From assembly GCA_964415525.1 (NCBI GenBank), contig CAYQAS010000047.1, forward strand, positions 1-29,767: 29,767 bases of DNA, given 5' to 3'. The notes beneath the pieces are model-generated. The model worked only from the letters and a program-made list of their open reading frames with translations, ran no database searches and had not been told where the DNA came from. Positions within the stretch are counted from its first letter, which is position 1. Every line of letters begins with the position of its first letter. The position numbers and the translations under genes are program-made. Source of the DNA: CAZPUI01 sp964415525. Its GTDB lineage: Bacteria > Acidobacteriota > Holophagae > Holophagales > Holophagaceae. Of the stretch, positions 7,023-14,993 are shown one piece after another.

Positions 7023-7970
7023 ATGAAGCTGCCCCTGTTATTCAACGCTGGCTCCGGCACAGGCTCGAAGGACCCCGACGCGCTCCTGGCCGCGCTTCCT
7101 TCCCATCACCGGGAGCGAATAGAGCCGATTCCTTTCGGACCGCCGTGGGACTTCGAGCCCCACGTGGCCCAGGCGGAGGCTGCGGGTGGACCGCTGATGG
7201 TTTGGGGCGGCGATGGGACCATTCATCACGCAGGTCGCTACCTGGTGGCGCATGGCTGCCCCGTGCCGCTTGCGGCGGTGCCCGGGGGCAGCGGCAACGG
7301 TCTGGTGCGCGGGCTGCGCACGCCCCTGGAGCCTGCTGGAGCTGTGGCGCGGCTCCTGGAGGGCCGGGAACTGCGGATGGACCTGCCGCGACTGGACGAC
7401 GTGCCCTTTCTGAATCTCTGTGGCACCGGCTTCGAGGCCGAGGTCGCCCATGCCTTTGACGCTGCGGGGAGCCGCGGCTTCTCGACGTATCTGCGGAAGG
7501 GCCTCGACATCTGGCGGCACCATCGCCCCATCGGCCTGGCTTGGGATGCGGAAGTCGCCCCCCAGGAAGATCCGACCTCGCCCCGTGAAAAGCTGCACCA
7601 GGCCTGGCGAGGCCCGATGCCGCCCCTGCCGGAAGCCGCCTGGAGCCTCTGCCTGGCGAACCTGCCCCAGTACGGGAGCGGTCTCTGGATCGCCCCCGGC
7701 GCGGATCCCACGGACGGCATCTTGCAGTGGGTGACCCTGGCGCGGCCGGGATGGCTGGACGTCTTCCACGGCCTGTCCCAGCTGTTCCGGGAGGGCGGGC
7801 GCACCCATCTGCGCAAGGAAGGTCGGATCCGTCGCGCCGTGCTCTGCCTCGATCGGCCCGCACCCTGGCATCTGGATGGGGAACCCGCTGCCGTGCGCGA
7901 CCGCGCGGAATTCACCCTTGAGCCGCGGGCTTTCCGCATGCAGGTCACCGAAGCCTGCCCCTGGCGTTGA
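7023..7970 (+). CDS. Diacylglycerol/lipid kinase family protein (DAGK catalytic domain)
   Basis: The 315-aa protein has the DAGK-fold signature: FNAGSGTG at the N terminus, the nucleotide-binding GGDGT at 62-66 and PGGSGNGL at 87-94. The C-terminal beta-sandwich region contains LCGTGFEAEVAH and ends with a PWHLDGEPA segment typical of YegS/BmrU-like kinases. Such enzymes phosphorylate diacylglycerol, sphingoid or other lipids; the substrate here is unknown. A GAGGG precedes the ATG by only two bases, and TACGAT at 7011-7016 could be a -10, so the mRNA might be nearly leaderless. The longer open frame from 6831 overlaps the fucosyltransferase remnant and is not supported. The aminotransferase follows 15 bases later, probably in the same transcript. 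Confidence 0.88.
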   Translation: MKLPLLFNAGSGTGSKDPDALLAALPSHHRERIEPIPFGPPWDFEPHVAQAEAAGGPLMVWGGDGTIHHAGRYLVAHGCPVPLAAVPGGSGNGLVRGLRTPLEPAGAVARLLEGRELRMDLPRLDDVPFLNLCGTGFEAEVAHAFDAAGSRGFSTYLRKGLDIWRHHRPIGLAWDAEVAPQEDPTSPREKLHQAWRGPMPPLPEAAWSLCLANLPQYGSGLWIAPGADPTDGILQWVTLARPGWLDVFHGLSQLFREGGRTHLRKEGRIRRAVLCLDRPAPWHLDGEPAAVRDRAEFTLEPRAFRMQVTEACPWR

Positions 7971-7985
7971 TCCATCGGAGTCGAC

Positions 7986-9098
7986 ATGACCCTGCGTCCC
8001 TTCGCCCTCGAACGCTACTTCGCCCGCCACGAGTTCAGCGCACGCCATTTGCTGGGATCCAGTGACCCCGAGGCGATGTCCGTCGCAGAGTTGCTGGCCC
8101 TGGAGCCCGAGCGGGAGGCGGACCTGAAGGCCCTCTGGCTGGGCTATACGGAGAGCCAGGGCGATCCAGGTCTGCGCCGGGACATCGCCGCGCAGTACCG
8201 CACCCTCTCGCCCGAGCAGGTGCTCACCTTTACCGGTGCCGAGGAACCCATCTTCGCCTTCATGCACGCGGTGCTGGAGCCCGGCGATCACCTCATCGTC
8301 CACACGCCCGCCTACCAGTCCCACCACGCCGTGGCGGCATCCCGGGGCATCGCGCTGTCCTTCTGGTGGGGGCGTCCAGAACAGGGCTGGGCGCCGGATC
8401 TCGACGAACTGGCCACCCTTGTGCGGCCGGAGACGAAGGCCATCCTCGTCTGCACGCCGCACAACCCGACGGGCTACCTCTTCGACCCGACCACCTGGCA
8501 GGCGCTCGCCGACTTCGCCCGGGAGCGTGGCCTCTGGATCCTGGCGGACGAGGTCTACCGGGGCACCGAACACGACTCTGCCATGCGGTTGCCCGCCATG
8601 GCGGATCTCTACGAGAAGGCCCTCAGCCTCAACTGCCTGTCGAAGAGCTACGGTCTCGCGGGCCTGCGGCTGGGATGGATCGCCACCCGGGATTCAGAGG
8701 CACTGACGCGACTCGCCACCTTTAAGGACTACCTGACCATCTGCAACAGCGCGCCGAGTGAAGTCCTGGGGGGCATTGCCGTGCGGCATGGCGAGCGGCT
8801 CTGGGCGCGCACCCGCACGCGGCTGCAGCGGAACCTGGACTACCTGGAAGGCTTCTTCCAGCGGCACCCCGAACGCTTCGGCTGGATCCGCCCACGCGCG
8901 GGCACCACGACCTTCCCCGCATTCCTGGGCGGCAGCGCCTTGGACTTCTGCGATCGGCTGGTGGCGGAGACGGGCATCATGCTCGTCCCCGGCACCTTCT
9001 TCGACCTGGAGGGAGAATTCCTCCGCTTCGGCTACGGTCGCGCGGATCTTCCGGAGGTGCTCCCCATGCTGGAAGCCTGGCTCAGAACGCAACCCTGA
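7986..9098 (+). CDS. PLP-dependent class I/II aminotransferase
   Basis: A fold-type I aminotransferase of 370 aa. Visible landmarks are the TGAEEPIF cofactor loop, the TPHNPTG motif (about 158-163, Asn160), DEVYRG (Asp188, Tyr191) and the Schiff-base lysine in CLSKSYGLAGLRLGW (Lys220). A carboxylate-binding Arg is likely in the C-terminal LRFGYGR segment. The sequence belongs to the broad AspC/VioD-like group; the amino-acid substrate cannot be assigned. GGAG lies seven bases before the ATG. The last 17 bases overlap, tail to tail, the end of the beta-barrel-like gene on the other strand. Confidence 0.9.
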   Translation: MTLRPFALERYFARHEFSARHLLGSSDPEAMSVAELLALEPEREADLKALWLGYTESQGDPGLRRDIAAQYRTLSPEQVLTFTGAEEPIFAFMHAVLEPGDHLIVHTPAYQSHHAVAASRGIALSFWWGRPEQGWAPDLDELATLVRPETKAILVCTPHNPTGYLFDPTTWQALADFARERGLWILADEVYRGTEHDSAMRLPAMADLYEKALSLNCLSKSYGLAGLRLGWIATRDSEALTRLATFKDYLTICNSAPSEVLGGIAVRHGERLWARTRTRLQRNLDYLEGFFQRHPERFGWIRPRAGTTTFPAFLGGSALDFCDRLVAETGIMLVPGTFFDLEGEFLRFGYGRADLPEVLPMLEAWLRTQP

Positions 9099-10089
9099 CG
9101 TGCAGGACGGGATAGGTGGACTTGGCGGAGACCGGCGTCCGGGTCTCGATGCCGTGCTGGTATTGGGAATCCCAGGTCCAGGTCACCTTGTCCCGGCTCT
9201 TGGCCTGGGGGAGGTACAGGTCCATACCAACCTGGAGCCGCATGCGGTGCAGGCGGAAGAATTCGACACCCGCTGACAGGCGGAAACCCAGGCCGTCCCC
9301 GAGGGATTCGCCGTTCTCGCGCACGCTGATGTAGCCGATGCCGGCGCCGAAATAGGGCGAGATGGGGCCGTCCGAAGGCAGCCAGGAGGCGTGGATCAAC
9401 ACGGGATAACCGATGCTCGTGTCACCCGCAGTACTGCCGCCGCCTTCGACGCCCAGCATCCAGTGTTCGGTGTTGTAGAGGTAACCGAGGGAGATGCCCG
9501 AGGTGTCCTTGTCGTTGCCGCTGGCGGTGAAGAGGGGCGCCTGGAGACCCATGATGAAGTGGCTGTTGCCGGGCCGGTTGCGGAACTCCCGGGATTCGGA
9601 CTCCGTTACCGTGGCCATGCGGGCCGTCTCCTCCACGGGCTTCCGTCCAAGCAAGGCTTGCACCAAACGGGGAATGACGATATCGCATTCCTCAATGCTG
9701 GCTGCGGTAAGTGTGGCGGAACCCATAACAGCCCCATCCTTGTCGAGTTCCTCCAGGAAGAGAGGCACCTTCGATCCCAGGCGGCCGGCAACCCGCAGCG
9801 TGAGCACACGGCGGCTTCCGTCCGCCAGTCCCCTCAGCGCGGCTGGAGCCAGGAGAGCTTCGTTCCCGGCTTCTTCGCTGACCCGGCCGCCCATCCGCCG
9901 CAATTCAGCAATGGCGAGGCTGCGCAGAGTGCGCAGGGTCGCGGCATCCAGACCTCCGCCTTCCGTGACCGCCACGGCGAATGTGGCCAGTGTTCGAACC
10001 TCGGCAGGGGACTGGGCGCAGCCGGGAAGGGGGGTGCCCAGGAGGGTGAGTCCCACCAGGGAGGAGCGTGCAAAGGTCGAACGCAGCAT
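9082..10089 (-). CDS. Exported protein with predicted outer-membrane beta-barrel C-terminal half
   Basis: A 335-aa protein not matched to a named family. It opens with a signal peptide (basic start, SSLVGLTLLGTPLPGCAQSP). A Cys lies near the cleavage site, but the preceding Pro makes a classic lipobox doubtful. Residues to about 160 form a soluble region (TLATFAVAVTEGGG, RRVLTLRVAGRL, CDIVIPRLVQALLG) that could assemble or bind at the periplasmic face. The second half alternates aromatic and polar residues in barrel-like strands (GNSHFIMGLQAPLF, PYFGAGIGYISVREN, LGFRLSAGVEFF). The chain ends VRVAF, a C-terminal Phe as expected for Bam-inserted barrels. GAGG precedes the ATG. The function is unknown. 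Confidence 0.75.
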   Translation of the reverse strand: MLRSTFARSSLVGLTLLGTPLPGCAQSPAEVRTLATFAVAVTEGGGLDAATLRTLRSLAIAELRRMGGRVSEEAGNEALLAPAALRGLADGSRRVLTLRVAGRLGSKVPLFLEELDKDGAVMGSATLTAASIEECDIVIPRLVQALLGRKPVEETARMATVTESESREFRNRPGNSHFIMGLQAPLFTASGNDKDTSGISLGYLYNTEHWMLGVEGGGSTAGDTSIGYPVLIHASWLPSDGPISPYFGAGIGYISVRENGESLGDGLGFRLSAGVEFFRLHRMRLQVGMDLYLPQAKSRDKVTWTWDSQYQHGIETRTPVSAKSTYPVLHVRVAF

Positions 10090-10111
10090 GGATGCCTCAG
10101 AAAGAAGTTCC

Positions 10112-10140
10112 AGAATCGGTTGACAGGATTAACCGAATCT
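10112..10140 (-). terminator. Possible hairpin between trmL and the beta-barrel gene
   Basis: AGAATCGGTT (10112-10121) pairs with AACCGAATCT (10131-10140) with one mismatch and a 9-base loop. Read on the minus strand it follows the trmL stop. Only a loose T-rich stretch (CTTCTTTC) follows. It could be a terminator or part of the promoter region of the barrel gene. Confidence 0.3.
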
Positions 10141-10174
10141 TAATGAAAAACTTCTGAAGCTGCTACCCGCGAAA

Positions 10175-10630
10175 TCACCAGCCGTGGAGCTGTCTCAGCG
10201 CCTCGTAGATCACCACGGCGGCCGCTTGGGCCTGGTTGAGGCTGCGGTGGAAATCTCCCGGCATGGGGATCGTGACGAGCTGGTCCCGATGAGCCTCAAG
10301 GATGTCCTCCGGCAGGCCCTTCGTCTCGCAACCGAGGACGATGGCATCGCCCTCCTGATAGGACGCCTGGGTGTGCATCCGCGTTCCCTTGGTGCTGGTG
10401 AGCCAGAGGCGCTTTTCTGGGTTGCGCGCGAGGAAGTCTGCCCAGCTCTCGTAGTGCGTCGGCGCGAGCTTCTCCCAGTAGTCCAGGCCCGCGCGGCGAA
10501 GGTAGTAGTCCGTGATCTCGAACCCCAAGGGGTGAATGAGATGCAGCGCGGTGTTGGTGCTGACGCAGAGCCGGCCGATGCTGCCGGTGTTCTGCGGGAT
10601 TTCGGGTTGGTGGAGGACGACGTGAAGCAT
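10175..10630 (-). CDS. trmL: tRNA (cytidine/uridine-2'-O-)-methyltransferase TrmL
   Basis: A SPOUT-fold methyltransferase of 151 aa, the full length of the minimal TrmL family, which 2'-O-methylates the wobble base of leucine tRNAs. The family motifs are present in order: VVLHQPEIPQNTGSIGRLC at the N terminus, HLIHPLGFEITDYYLRRAGLDYW, then the knotted SAM-binding half with LGCETKGLPEDIL and IPMPGDFHRSLNQAQAAAVVIYEAL. The R-S-L-N-Q/V-A pattern is the diagnostic third motif. No ribosome site is visible before the ATG, and a TAGTGT reading on the minus strand lies about 12 bases upstream, so the mRNA may be leaderless. It is divergent from the HIT gene across 42 bases. Confidence 0.92.
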   Translation of the reverse strand: MLHVVLHQPEIPQNTGSIGRLCVSTNTALHLIHPLGFEITDYYLRRAGLDYWEKLAPTHYESWADFLARNPEKRLWLTSTKGTRMHTQASYQEGDAIVLGCETKGLPEDILEAHRDQLVTIPMPGDFHRSLNQAQAAAVVIYEALRQLHGW

Positions 10631-10641
10631 GTAACCAAGGC

Positions 10642-10647
10642 TACACT
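10642..10647 (+). promoter_or_regulatory. Possible -10 of the HIT-nnr-tsaE transcript
   Basis: TACACT lies 25 bases before the HIT start codon within the 42-base divergent gap. Embedded in CTACACTAG, it also reads as TAGTGT toward trmL, so one near-palindromic element could serve both directions. No consensus -35 was found. Confidence 0.3.
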
Positions 10648-10672
10648 AGGGGCTTCCCGCTCCGGAGGTCCC

Positions 10673-11017
10673 ATGTCCGACTGCCTCTTCTGCCGCATCG
10701 TCCGAGGGGAGATTCCCTGCAGCAAGGTTTATGAGGACGATGACCTCCTGGCCTTCCGCGACATCCATCCCCAGGCGCCGGTGCATGTGCTCTTCGTGCC
10801 CAAAGTTCACATGGGTGGCCTGAATGACCTCGTGGAGGGCGTGCCCGCGGCGGTGGCGCGCATTCCCCAGGTGGCAGCCAAGGTGGCGCGGGAGCTGGGC
10901 ATCGCGGAGACCGGCTACCGGCTGGTGATGAATAGCGGTCCGGATGCGGGTCAGACCGTGTTCCACCTCCACGTCCACCTTCTGGGCGGTGCGTCCATGT
11001 CGGGCCAGATGGCCTGA
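10673..11017 (+). CDS. HIT family nucleotide-binding protein (HinT-like)
   Basis: A 114-aa histidine-triad hydrolase acting on adenosine phosphoramidates or related mononucleotide conjugates. It starts with SDCLFCRIVRGEIPCSKVYEDDDLLAF, the usual HinT beginning with CxxC. It contains HVLFVPKVH and the active-site triad in FHLHVHLLGG (His-x-His-x-His). The length and layout agree with the HINT branch. An excellent GGAGG sits seven bases before the ATG; the open frame extends further upstream, but that part overlaps trmL antisense. It is seven bases upstream of nnr and forms an operon with nnr and tsaE. Confidence 0.93.
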   Translation: MSDCLFCRIVRGEIPCSKVYEDDDLLAFRDIHPQAPVHVLFVPKVHMGGLNDLVEGVPAAVARIPQVAAKVARELGIAETGYRLVMNSGPDAGQTVFHLHVHLLGGASMSGQMA

Positions 11018-11024
11018 TCCCGCC

Positions 11025-12491
11025 ATGATCCCGCTCCTTACCGCCGACGAGATGTGCGAGCTGGAGCGCCGCGCCATCCAGGACTGGGGCATCCCCTCCC
11101 GGGTGCTCCAGGAGCACGCGGCGCTTGGCGCGCTGGCGCTGCTGCCCGGCACGGCCACGCTTCAGGTCCTTGCGGGTCCGGGCAACAACGGCGGGGACGC
11201 CCTGGCCCTGGCCCGGCTGGCGAAGCTGCGGGGCCAGTCCGTCGCGGTGTGGACCCTGGACCCGCAGCCCCACTGGAAGGGCGATGCCGCGGCGCAAGCG
11301 GCGCTCTGGGAGGGGCTTGGCGGAGGCTATTTGCACACGGAGCGGCCCGAGGATGCGATCACCACCTTCCGGGGCTGGGTGGTGGATGGGCTGTTCGGCC
11401 TGGGGACGCGACTCCCGCTTCCGCCTCTCGCCGAAGCCTGGGCGCGGGCGCTCCATCATGTGGTCCAGGCGGGAGAGCCTCCGTTCCAGGTCCTGGCGCT
11501 GGATCAGCCCACGGGGCTCGATCCCAGTTCGCCGGAGGTGCCGGGGCCCGCCGTCCAGGCCCATCTCACCGCCTGCTTCGGCCACCGCAAGGTCTGCCAC
11601 GGACTGCGTCCGGCGGCGACGTTCTGCGGCGATGTGCGTGTCGTTCCGATTCCCCTGCGGGACACGCCAGAGGCGGGGCTGCGTCTGGTAGAGCGGCCTC
11701 GGCGGCCCCATCCCGGGCGCTGGGACACCCACAAACGGGACTTCGGCCACGTGGGCATCCGCGCGGGACGCCTCGGCATGTCCGGCGCGGCGGTGCTCGC
11801 GGCGCTGGGTGCCTTGCGTGCCGGGGCGGGGCTCGTCACGGTGCTGACGGATCCCGAGGTGCGCGCCGAAGTCGCCATCCAGGTGCCGGAGGCCATGGTG
11901 AGGCCGTGGGAGGGCCACGTTCCGGAGGGCATCGACGTCCTCCTGGTGGGTCCCGGTGGCGTGGACGAGGTGCCCGCCTGGACCGGTCCCCTGGTGCTGG
12001 ATGCCTCGGCGCTGAAGCCTGGTGAAGGCGCCCGTTGGATGGAGCTGCCCGGAACCGTCCTGACGCCCCATCCTGGCGAATTCGCGCGGCTCTTCGGCCT
12101 GGAGCGCCTCGGGCACCATGCCGCAGAGCGCCTGGCGCGCGTGCGTGAGGTGGCCACGGGCCCCGGCATCCTGGCGCTGAAGGGCGCCCAGAGCCTGGTG
12201 GCAGGAGGGGGCACGTCAGAGGTCTGGGTGAATCCCACGGGACATCGCGGCCTCTCCACCGGAGGTTCGGGTGACTTCCTCGCGGGCCTCGTGGCGGCGC
12301 GGGTGGCGCACTGGGTCAAAGAGGACGGTGGCACGGGACCAGAGGCCATGATGCGCCTCAAGGAAACCGTCGCCGAGGCCCTGTGGCTCCACGGGGCTGC
12401 AGCGGATCGGCTGGGTGCGGGGCCGCTGCTGGTGCGGGAACTGGGGCCGAGTCTGTCGGCCCTGCTGCGGGAGCTGGAAGATGCCCACTGA
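11025..12491 (+). CDS. nnr: Bifunctional NAD(P)H-hydrate repair enzyme (epimerase plus ADP/ATP-dependent dehydratase)
   Basis: Repairs hydrated NADH and NADPH. The 488-aa protein joins an N-terminal YjeF_N epimerase domain (about residues 1-215) to a C-terminal ribokinase-like dehydratase. The epimerase shows AGPGNNGGDALALARLAKLRG, VVDGLFGLGT and ALDQPTGLD, where the usual PSG is PTG. The dehydratase shows HKRDFGHVGIRAG, MSGAAVLAALGALRAGAGLVT, TVLTPHPGEFARL, ALKGAQSLVA and the catalytic TGGSGDFLAGL. Both halves look intact. It starts seven bases after the HIT gene and its last 11 bases overlap tsaE, a pairing seen in many bacteria. Confidence 0.93.
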   Translation: MIPLLTADEMCELERRAIQDWGIPSRVLQEHAALGALALLPGTATLQVLAGPGNNGGDALALARLAKLRGQSVAVWTLDPQPHWKGDAAAQAALWEGLGGGYLHTERPEDAITTFRGWVVDGLFGLGTRLPLPPLAEAWARALHHVVQAGEPPFQVLALDQPTGLDPSSPEVPGPAVQAHLTACFGHRKVCHGLRPAATFCGDVRVVPIPLRDTPEAGLRLVERPRRPHPGRWDTHKRDFGHVGIRAGRLGMSGAAVLAALGALRAGAGLVTVLTDPEVRAEVAIQVPEAMVRPWEGHVPEGIDVLLVGPGGVDEVPAWTGPLVLDASALKPGEGARWMELPGTVLTPHPGEFARLFGLERLGHHAAERLARVREVATGPGILALKGAQSLVAGGGTSEVWVNPTGHRGLSTGGSGDFLAGLVAARVAHWVKEDGGTGPEAMMRLKETVAEALWLHGAAADRLGAGPLLVRELGPSLSALLRELEDAH

Positions 12492-12903
12492 GTTCCTGGC
12501 GGACGATCTGGCGACGGAGGCCCTGGGGGCGCGGCTTGCGACCCTTACGCCTCCTGGTGGCGTCTGGCTGCTGAAGGGCGATCTCGGCGCTGGCAAGACT
12601 ACGTGGGTGCGGGGCTTCGTGGAGGCCCTTGGCGGTGATCCCGATGACGTTTCCAGCCCCACCTATGCAGTGATGCACCGCTATGCCACACCTGTGGGGC
12701 GGGTGGTCCACCTGGACCTCTACCGCCTCGGTCCGACGGGAGCCTGGAGCCTGGGGCTCGAGGAGGAACTCGCCACCGAAGACCGACTTGTGGCGGAGTG
12801 GGCGGGCTCGGACGGTCCATGGAACACCGCCTGGGTCGCGACCCTCGACTTGGAGCGGGAAGGCGAGGGGCGGAGGGCCTGTTGGGAAATTTCACAGATC
12901 TAA
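12481..12903 (+). CDS. tsaE: tRNA threonylcarbamoyladenosine biosynthesis ATPase TsaE
   Basis: A P-loop ATPase that supports the TsaB-TsaD complex in making t6A37 on ANN-decoding tRNAs. The 140-aa protein has the hallmark GDLGAGKT (33-40) followed by TWVRGFVEALG. It then has VSSPTYAVMHRY and the HLDLYRLG segment, and an EWAG near the region where E-W is conserved. The ATG lies inside the end of nnr (11-base overlap), implying translational coupling. It is the last gene of the HIT-nnr-tsaE cluster. No clear terminator was seen in the following 117 bases. Confidence 0.95.
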   Translation: MPTEFLADDLATEALGARLATLTPPGGVWLLKGDLGAGKTTWVRGFVEALGGDPDDVSSPTYAVMHRYATPVGRVVHLDLYRLGPTGAWSLGLEEELATEDRLVAEWAGSDGPWNTAWVATLDLEREGEGRRACWEISQI

Positions 12904-12974
12904 GGCATTCAACGTGTGCTTTTCGGGTCTTAGGTTTCAGGTAGATGAATGTATTTAACGTTCGAAAAAGGTGC

Positions 12975-13002
12975 TTTGTTGGGGTAAGTGTTGGGCTAGC
13001 AT
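12975..13002 (+). promoter_or_regulatory. Weak promoter candidate for pepA
   Basis: TTTGTT (12975-12980), a 16-base spacer and TAGCAT (12997-13002) lie in a locally A+T-richer gap before pepA. The matches to the hexamers are partial. The gap 12904-13020 contains no other recognisable element. Confidence 0.3.
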
Positions 13003-13020
13003 GACTGGAGGAGGAACGCC

Positions 13021-14490
13021 ATGCCCACCATCGAAATTAGTTCCCAGCCAGGCAAGGATTTCAAAGGGGATGTCCTAGTCGTTCCGGTGTTTTCGGGGCG
13101 TGAGCGTCACCGGCTGCCTCTCTCTATCAGCAAGGTCGCCCGGCAGGTGATGGACGAGAACGACTTCAAGGCCGAATTCCTCGAGTTGGTACCTCTCCAC
13201 CGGCCGAATGGGGTCAAGGACACGCGTTGGATGCTCCTGGTGGGGCTGGGGGAAGAAGACCGGATTACCCTCAACAAGGTCCGCAAAGGGATCGGTGCCG
13301 CCTGTCGTCAGGCCCTCAAGAAGGGATGGAAGCGGGTAGGCATCCTGTCTCCCTCCACCAGCAATCTGGACCACGATGCGGTGCAGATCGCCGTGCTGGA
13401 AGGCGCGCTCCTGGGCGACTACGACTTCGCCTCCTACAAGGGGGAGCCCAAGCCGAAGGCCTTCGAACACGTGGAGGTCTTCACGAATGGCGAAGACACG
13501 CGCAAGGCCCGTCGGCGCCAGGCTCATGTCGAGGCCTCCGTTCAGGCCACTCATCTCGTCCGGGATCTCGTCAACACCCCGCCCGCTGACCTCCATCCCG
13601 AGTCCTTCGCCCAGCGCGCCGAGGCTCTGGCCCAGGAGGTTGGACTGCGCGTCGAGGTCATGGGGCCCGAGGAACTCGAGAAGGATGGCTTCCGTGCCGT
13701 GTTGGCGGTGGGTCAGGGTTCCGTGCGCACCCCGCGCGTTGTGAAACTCGAGTACGTCCCCAAGGAGAAGGCGAAGAAGCACATCGTGCTCGTCGGTAAG
13801 GGCGTGACCTTCGACGCGGGCGGTCTGTCCCTGAAGGACGCCTCCGGCATGGAGACCATGAAAGATGATATGACCGGTGCCGCCATCGTGCTGGCCACCC
13901 TGGCGGCTTGCGCGCGCCTCGAAGCACCGGTGCAGGTCACGGGCCTCCTGGGGCTGGTGGAGAACCTCCCCAGCGGCAGTGCCTACAAACCCGGTGACGT
14001 CCTGAAGAGCCGTGGCGGCAAGACCATCGAAGTGCTCAACTGCGACGCCGAGGGGCGCCTCGTCCTGGCGGACCTTTTGGATTACGCCAGCGGTCTCGGG
14101 GCCGACCACATCGTGGATCTGGCAACCCTCACGGGCGCGAGCCTGGTGGCCATGGGCGATGGTGTTTCCGCCATCTGGGGGACGGACCAGCGCCTGGTGG
14201 AGCGCCTCGTGGATGCTGGCGCCGCCACGGGCGAGCATCTCTGGCAGATGCCGCTGGTGGAGGAATACCGCGATGGCCTGCGAAGCCACGTGGCGGACGT
14301 CAAGAACATCACCGGCACTCGCTGGGGGGGCGCCATCACGGCCGCGCTCTTCCTTAAGGAGTTTGTGAAGCACGAGAGTTGGGCCCACGTGGACCTCTCC
14401 AGCGCTTTTGTCAGTTCCGAGAAGGACTATCGCACCGTGGGAGCCACCGGAGAGGGGCCGCGTTGGCTCCTGGACTGGCTGCTGGGCTGA
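13021..14490 (+). CDS. pepA: Cytosolic leucyl aminopeptidase (M17)
   Basis: A metallo-aminopeptidase that releases N-terminal residues from peptides, normally hexameric and binding two metal ions. The 489-aa protein has an N-terminal macro-like domain and the M17 catalytic domain. The catalytic domain contains LVGKGVTFDAGGLSLK (Lys260, Asp265), MKDDMTGAA (Asp283) and the signature NCDAEGRL (340-347, Asp342 and Glu344). Most family members have Thr at the second position of the signature; here it is Cys341, which may simply be tolerated. The C-terminal NITGTRWGGAITAALFLKEF and HVDLSS match the family. A GGAGGAGG ribosome site is ideally placed. The gene is monocistronic, with its own terminator. 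Confidence 0.95.
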   Translation: MPTIEISSQPGKDFKGDVLVVPVFSGRERHRLPLSISKVARQVMDENDFKAEFLELVPLHRPNGVKDTRWMLLVGLGEEDRITLNKVRKGIGAACRQALKKGWKRVGILSPSTSNLDHDAVQIAVLEGALLGDYDFASYKGEPKPKAFEHVEVFTNGEDTRKARRRQAHVEASVQATHLVRDLVNTPPADLHPESFAQRAEALAQEVGLRVEVMGPEELEKDGFRAVLAVGQGSVRTPRVVKLEYVPKEKAKKHIVLVGKGVTFDAGGLSLKDASGMETMKDDMTGAAIVLATLAACARLEAPVQVTGLLGLVENLPSGSAYKPGDVLKSRGGKTIEVLNCDAEGRLVLADLLDYASGLGADHIVDLATLTGASLVAMGDGVSAIWGTDQRLVERLVDAGAATGEHLWQMPLVEEYRDGLRSHVADVKNITGTRWGGAITAALFLKEFVKHESWAHVDLSSAFVSSEKDYRTVGATGEGPRWLLDWLLG

Positions 14491-14511
14491 TCGTCGCTCA
14501 CCAAGACAGAG

Positions 14512-14540
14512 CGGCGGATCCTTCGGGGTCCGCCGTTTTT
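14512..14540 (+). terminator. Intrinsic terminator of pepA
   Basis: A 10-bp stem (14512-14521 with 14526-14535, one G-U pair) is capped by a stabilising C(TTCG)G tetraloop and followed by five T residues. It begins 22 bases after the pepA stop. Confidence 0.92.
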
Positions 14541-14616
14541 GTGTGAGGAAGTCCTCTCGGTGAGGTCTACGGTGTCAACCTGTCAGGAAATCCTTTCATC
14601 CGAGTCAGTTGCCCCC

Positions 14617-14645
14617 TTGACCCGGATGCCGGAAGGGAGTTTCAT
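14617..14645 (+). promoter_or_regulatory. Promoter candidate for the HU/IHF gene
   Basis: TTGACC (14617-14622), a 17-base spacer and TTTCAT (14640-14645) give a sigma70-like arrangement with 5/6 and 4/6 matches. The start codon is 36 bases downstream. It lies after the pepA terminator. Confidence 0.5.
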
Positions 14646-14681
14646 GGGGAATCTTCCCCCTCCCACCCCAGTGGAGCCCAC

Positions 14682-14990
14682 ATGGAACCCATGGAGACGC
14701 TGACCAAGGCCGATCTGTCCCGTCATCTGATGGAGAATCTCGAATTCTCCAAGAAGGACGCGGACGAATTGGTGAATGCTTTCTTGGAAAGCATCGTAGA
14801 AGCGCTGCGCACCGGCGACGGTGTCGAACTGCGCGGATTTGGCAGTTTCCGTCTGCGCGACCGGAAGGCTCGCCAGGGGCGAAATCCCCGCAGCGGTCAG
14901 ACGATCCAGGTGCCGCCGAAGCGCGTCGTCTACTTCAAGCTGGGCAAGGAGCTTCGCAACCGCCTGATCGACGAAGGCGACGACGAATAG
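14682..14990 (+). CDS. HU/IHF-family DNA-binding protein
   Basis: A small basic dimeric architectural protein of 102 aa. The N-terminal helices (TLTKADLSRHLMENLEFSKKDADELVNAFLESI) and the beta-arm region match HU/IHF. The latter has ELRGFGSFRLRDRKARQGRNPRSG followed by PPKRVVYFKLGKELRNRL. The Pro in the GRNP arm tip is the residue that intercalates and bends DNA in this family. The length and acidic tail (DEGDDE) suggest an IHF-beta-like member, but HU and IHF subunits cannot be separated reliably by eye. GGAG lies five bases before this ATG; a second ATG three codons later is possible. The gene has its own promoter candidate, and its terminator lies inside the convergent hydrolase gene. Confidence 0.92.
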   Translation: MEPMETLTKADLSRHLMENLEFSKKDADELVNAFLESIVEALRTGDGVELRGFGSFRLRDRKARQGRNPRSGQTIQVPPKRVVYFKLGKELRNRLIDEGDDE

Positions 14991-14993
14991 ACA

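Noticed and set aside
7038..8573. Long minus-strand frame opposite the lipid kinase and aminotransferase
   Set aside because: No motifs, composition typical of antisense frames, and both plus-strand genes are convincing.
10120..10146. TTGACA with TAATGA on the plus strand as a promoter
   Set aside because: Spacing is 15 bases and no plus-strand gene follows for over 500 bases. An antisense transcript to trmL cannot be excluded but is unsupported.
10641..12119. Long minus-strand frame opposite HIT and nnr
   Set aside because: Antisense shadow of two clearly identified genes.
13075..14388. Long minus-strand frame opposite pepA
   Set aside because: Antisense shadow; pepA carries full M17 motifs.
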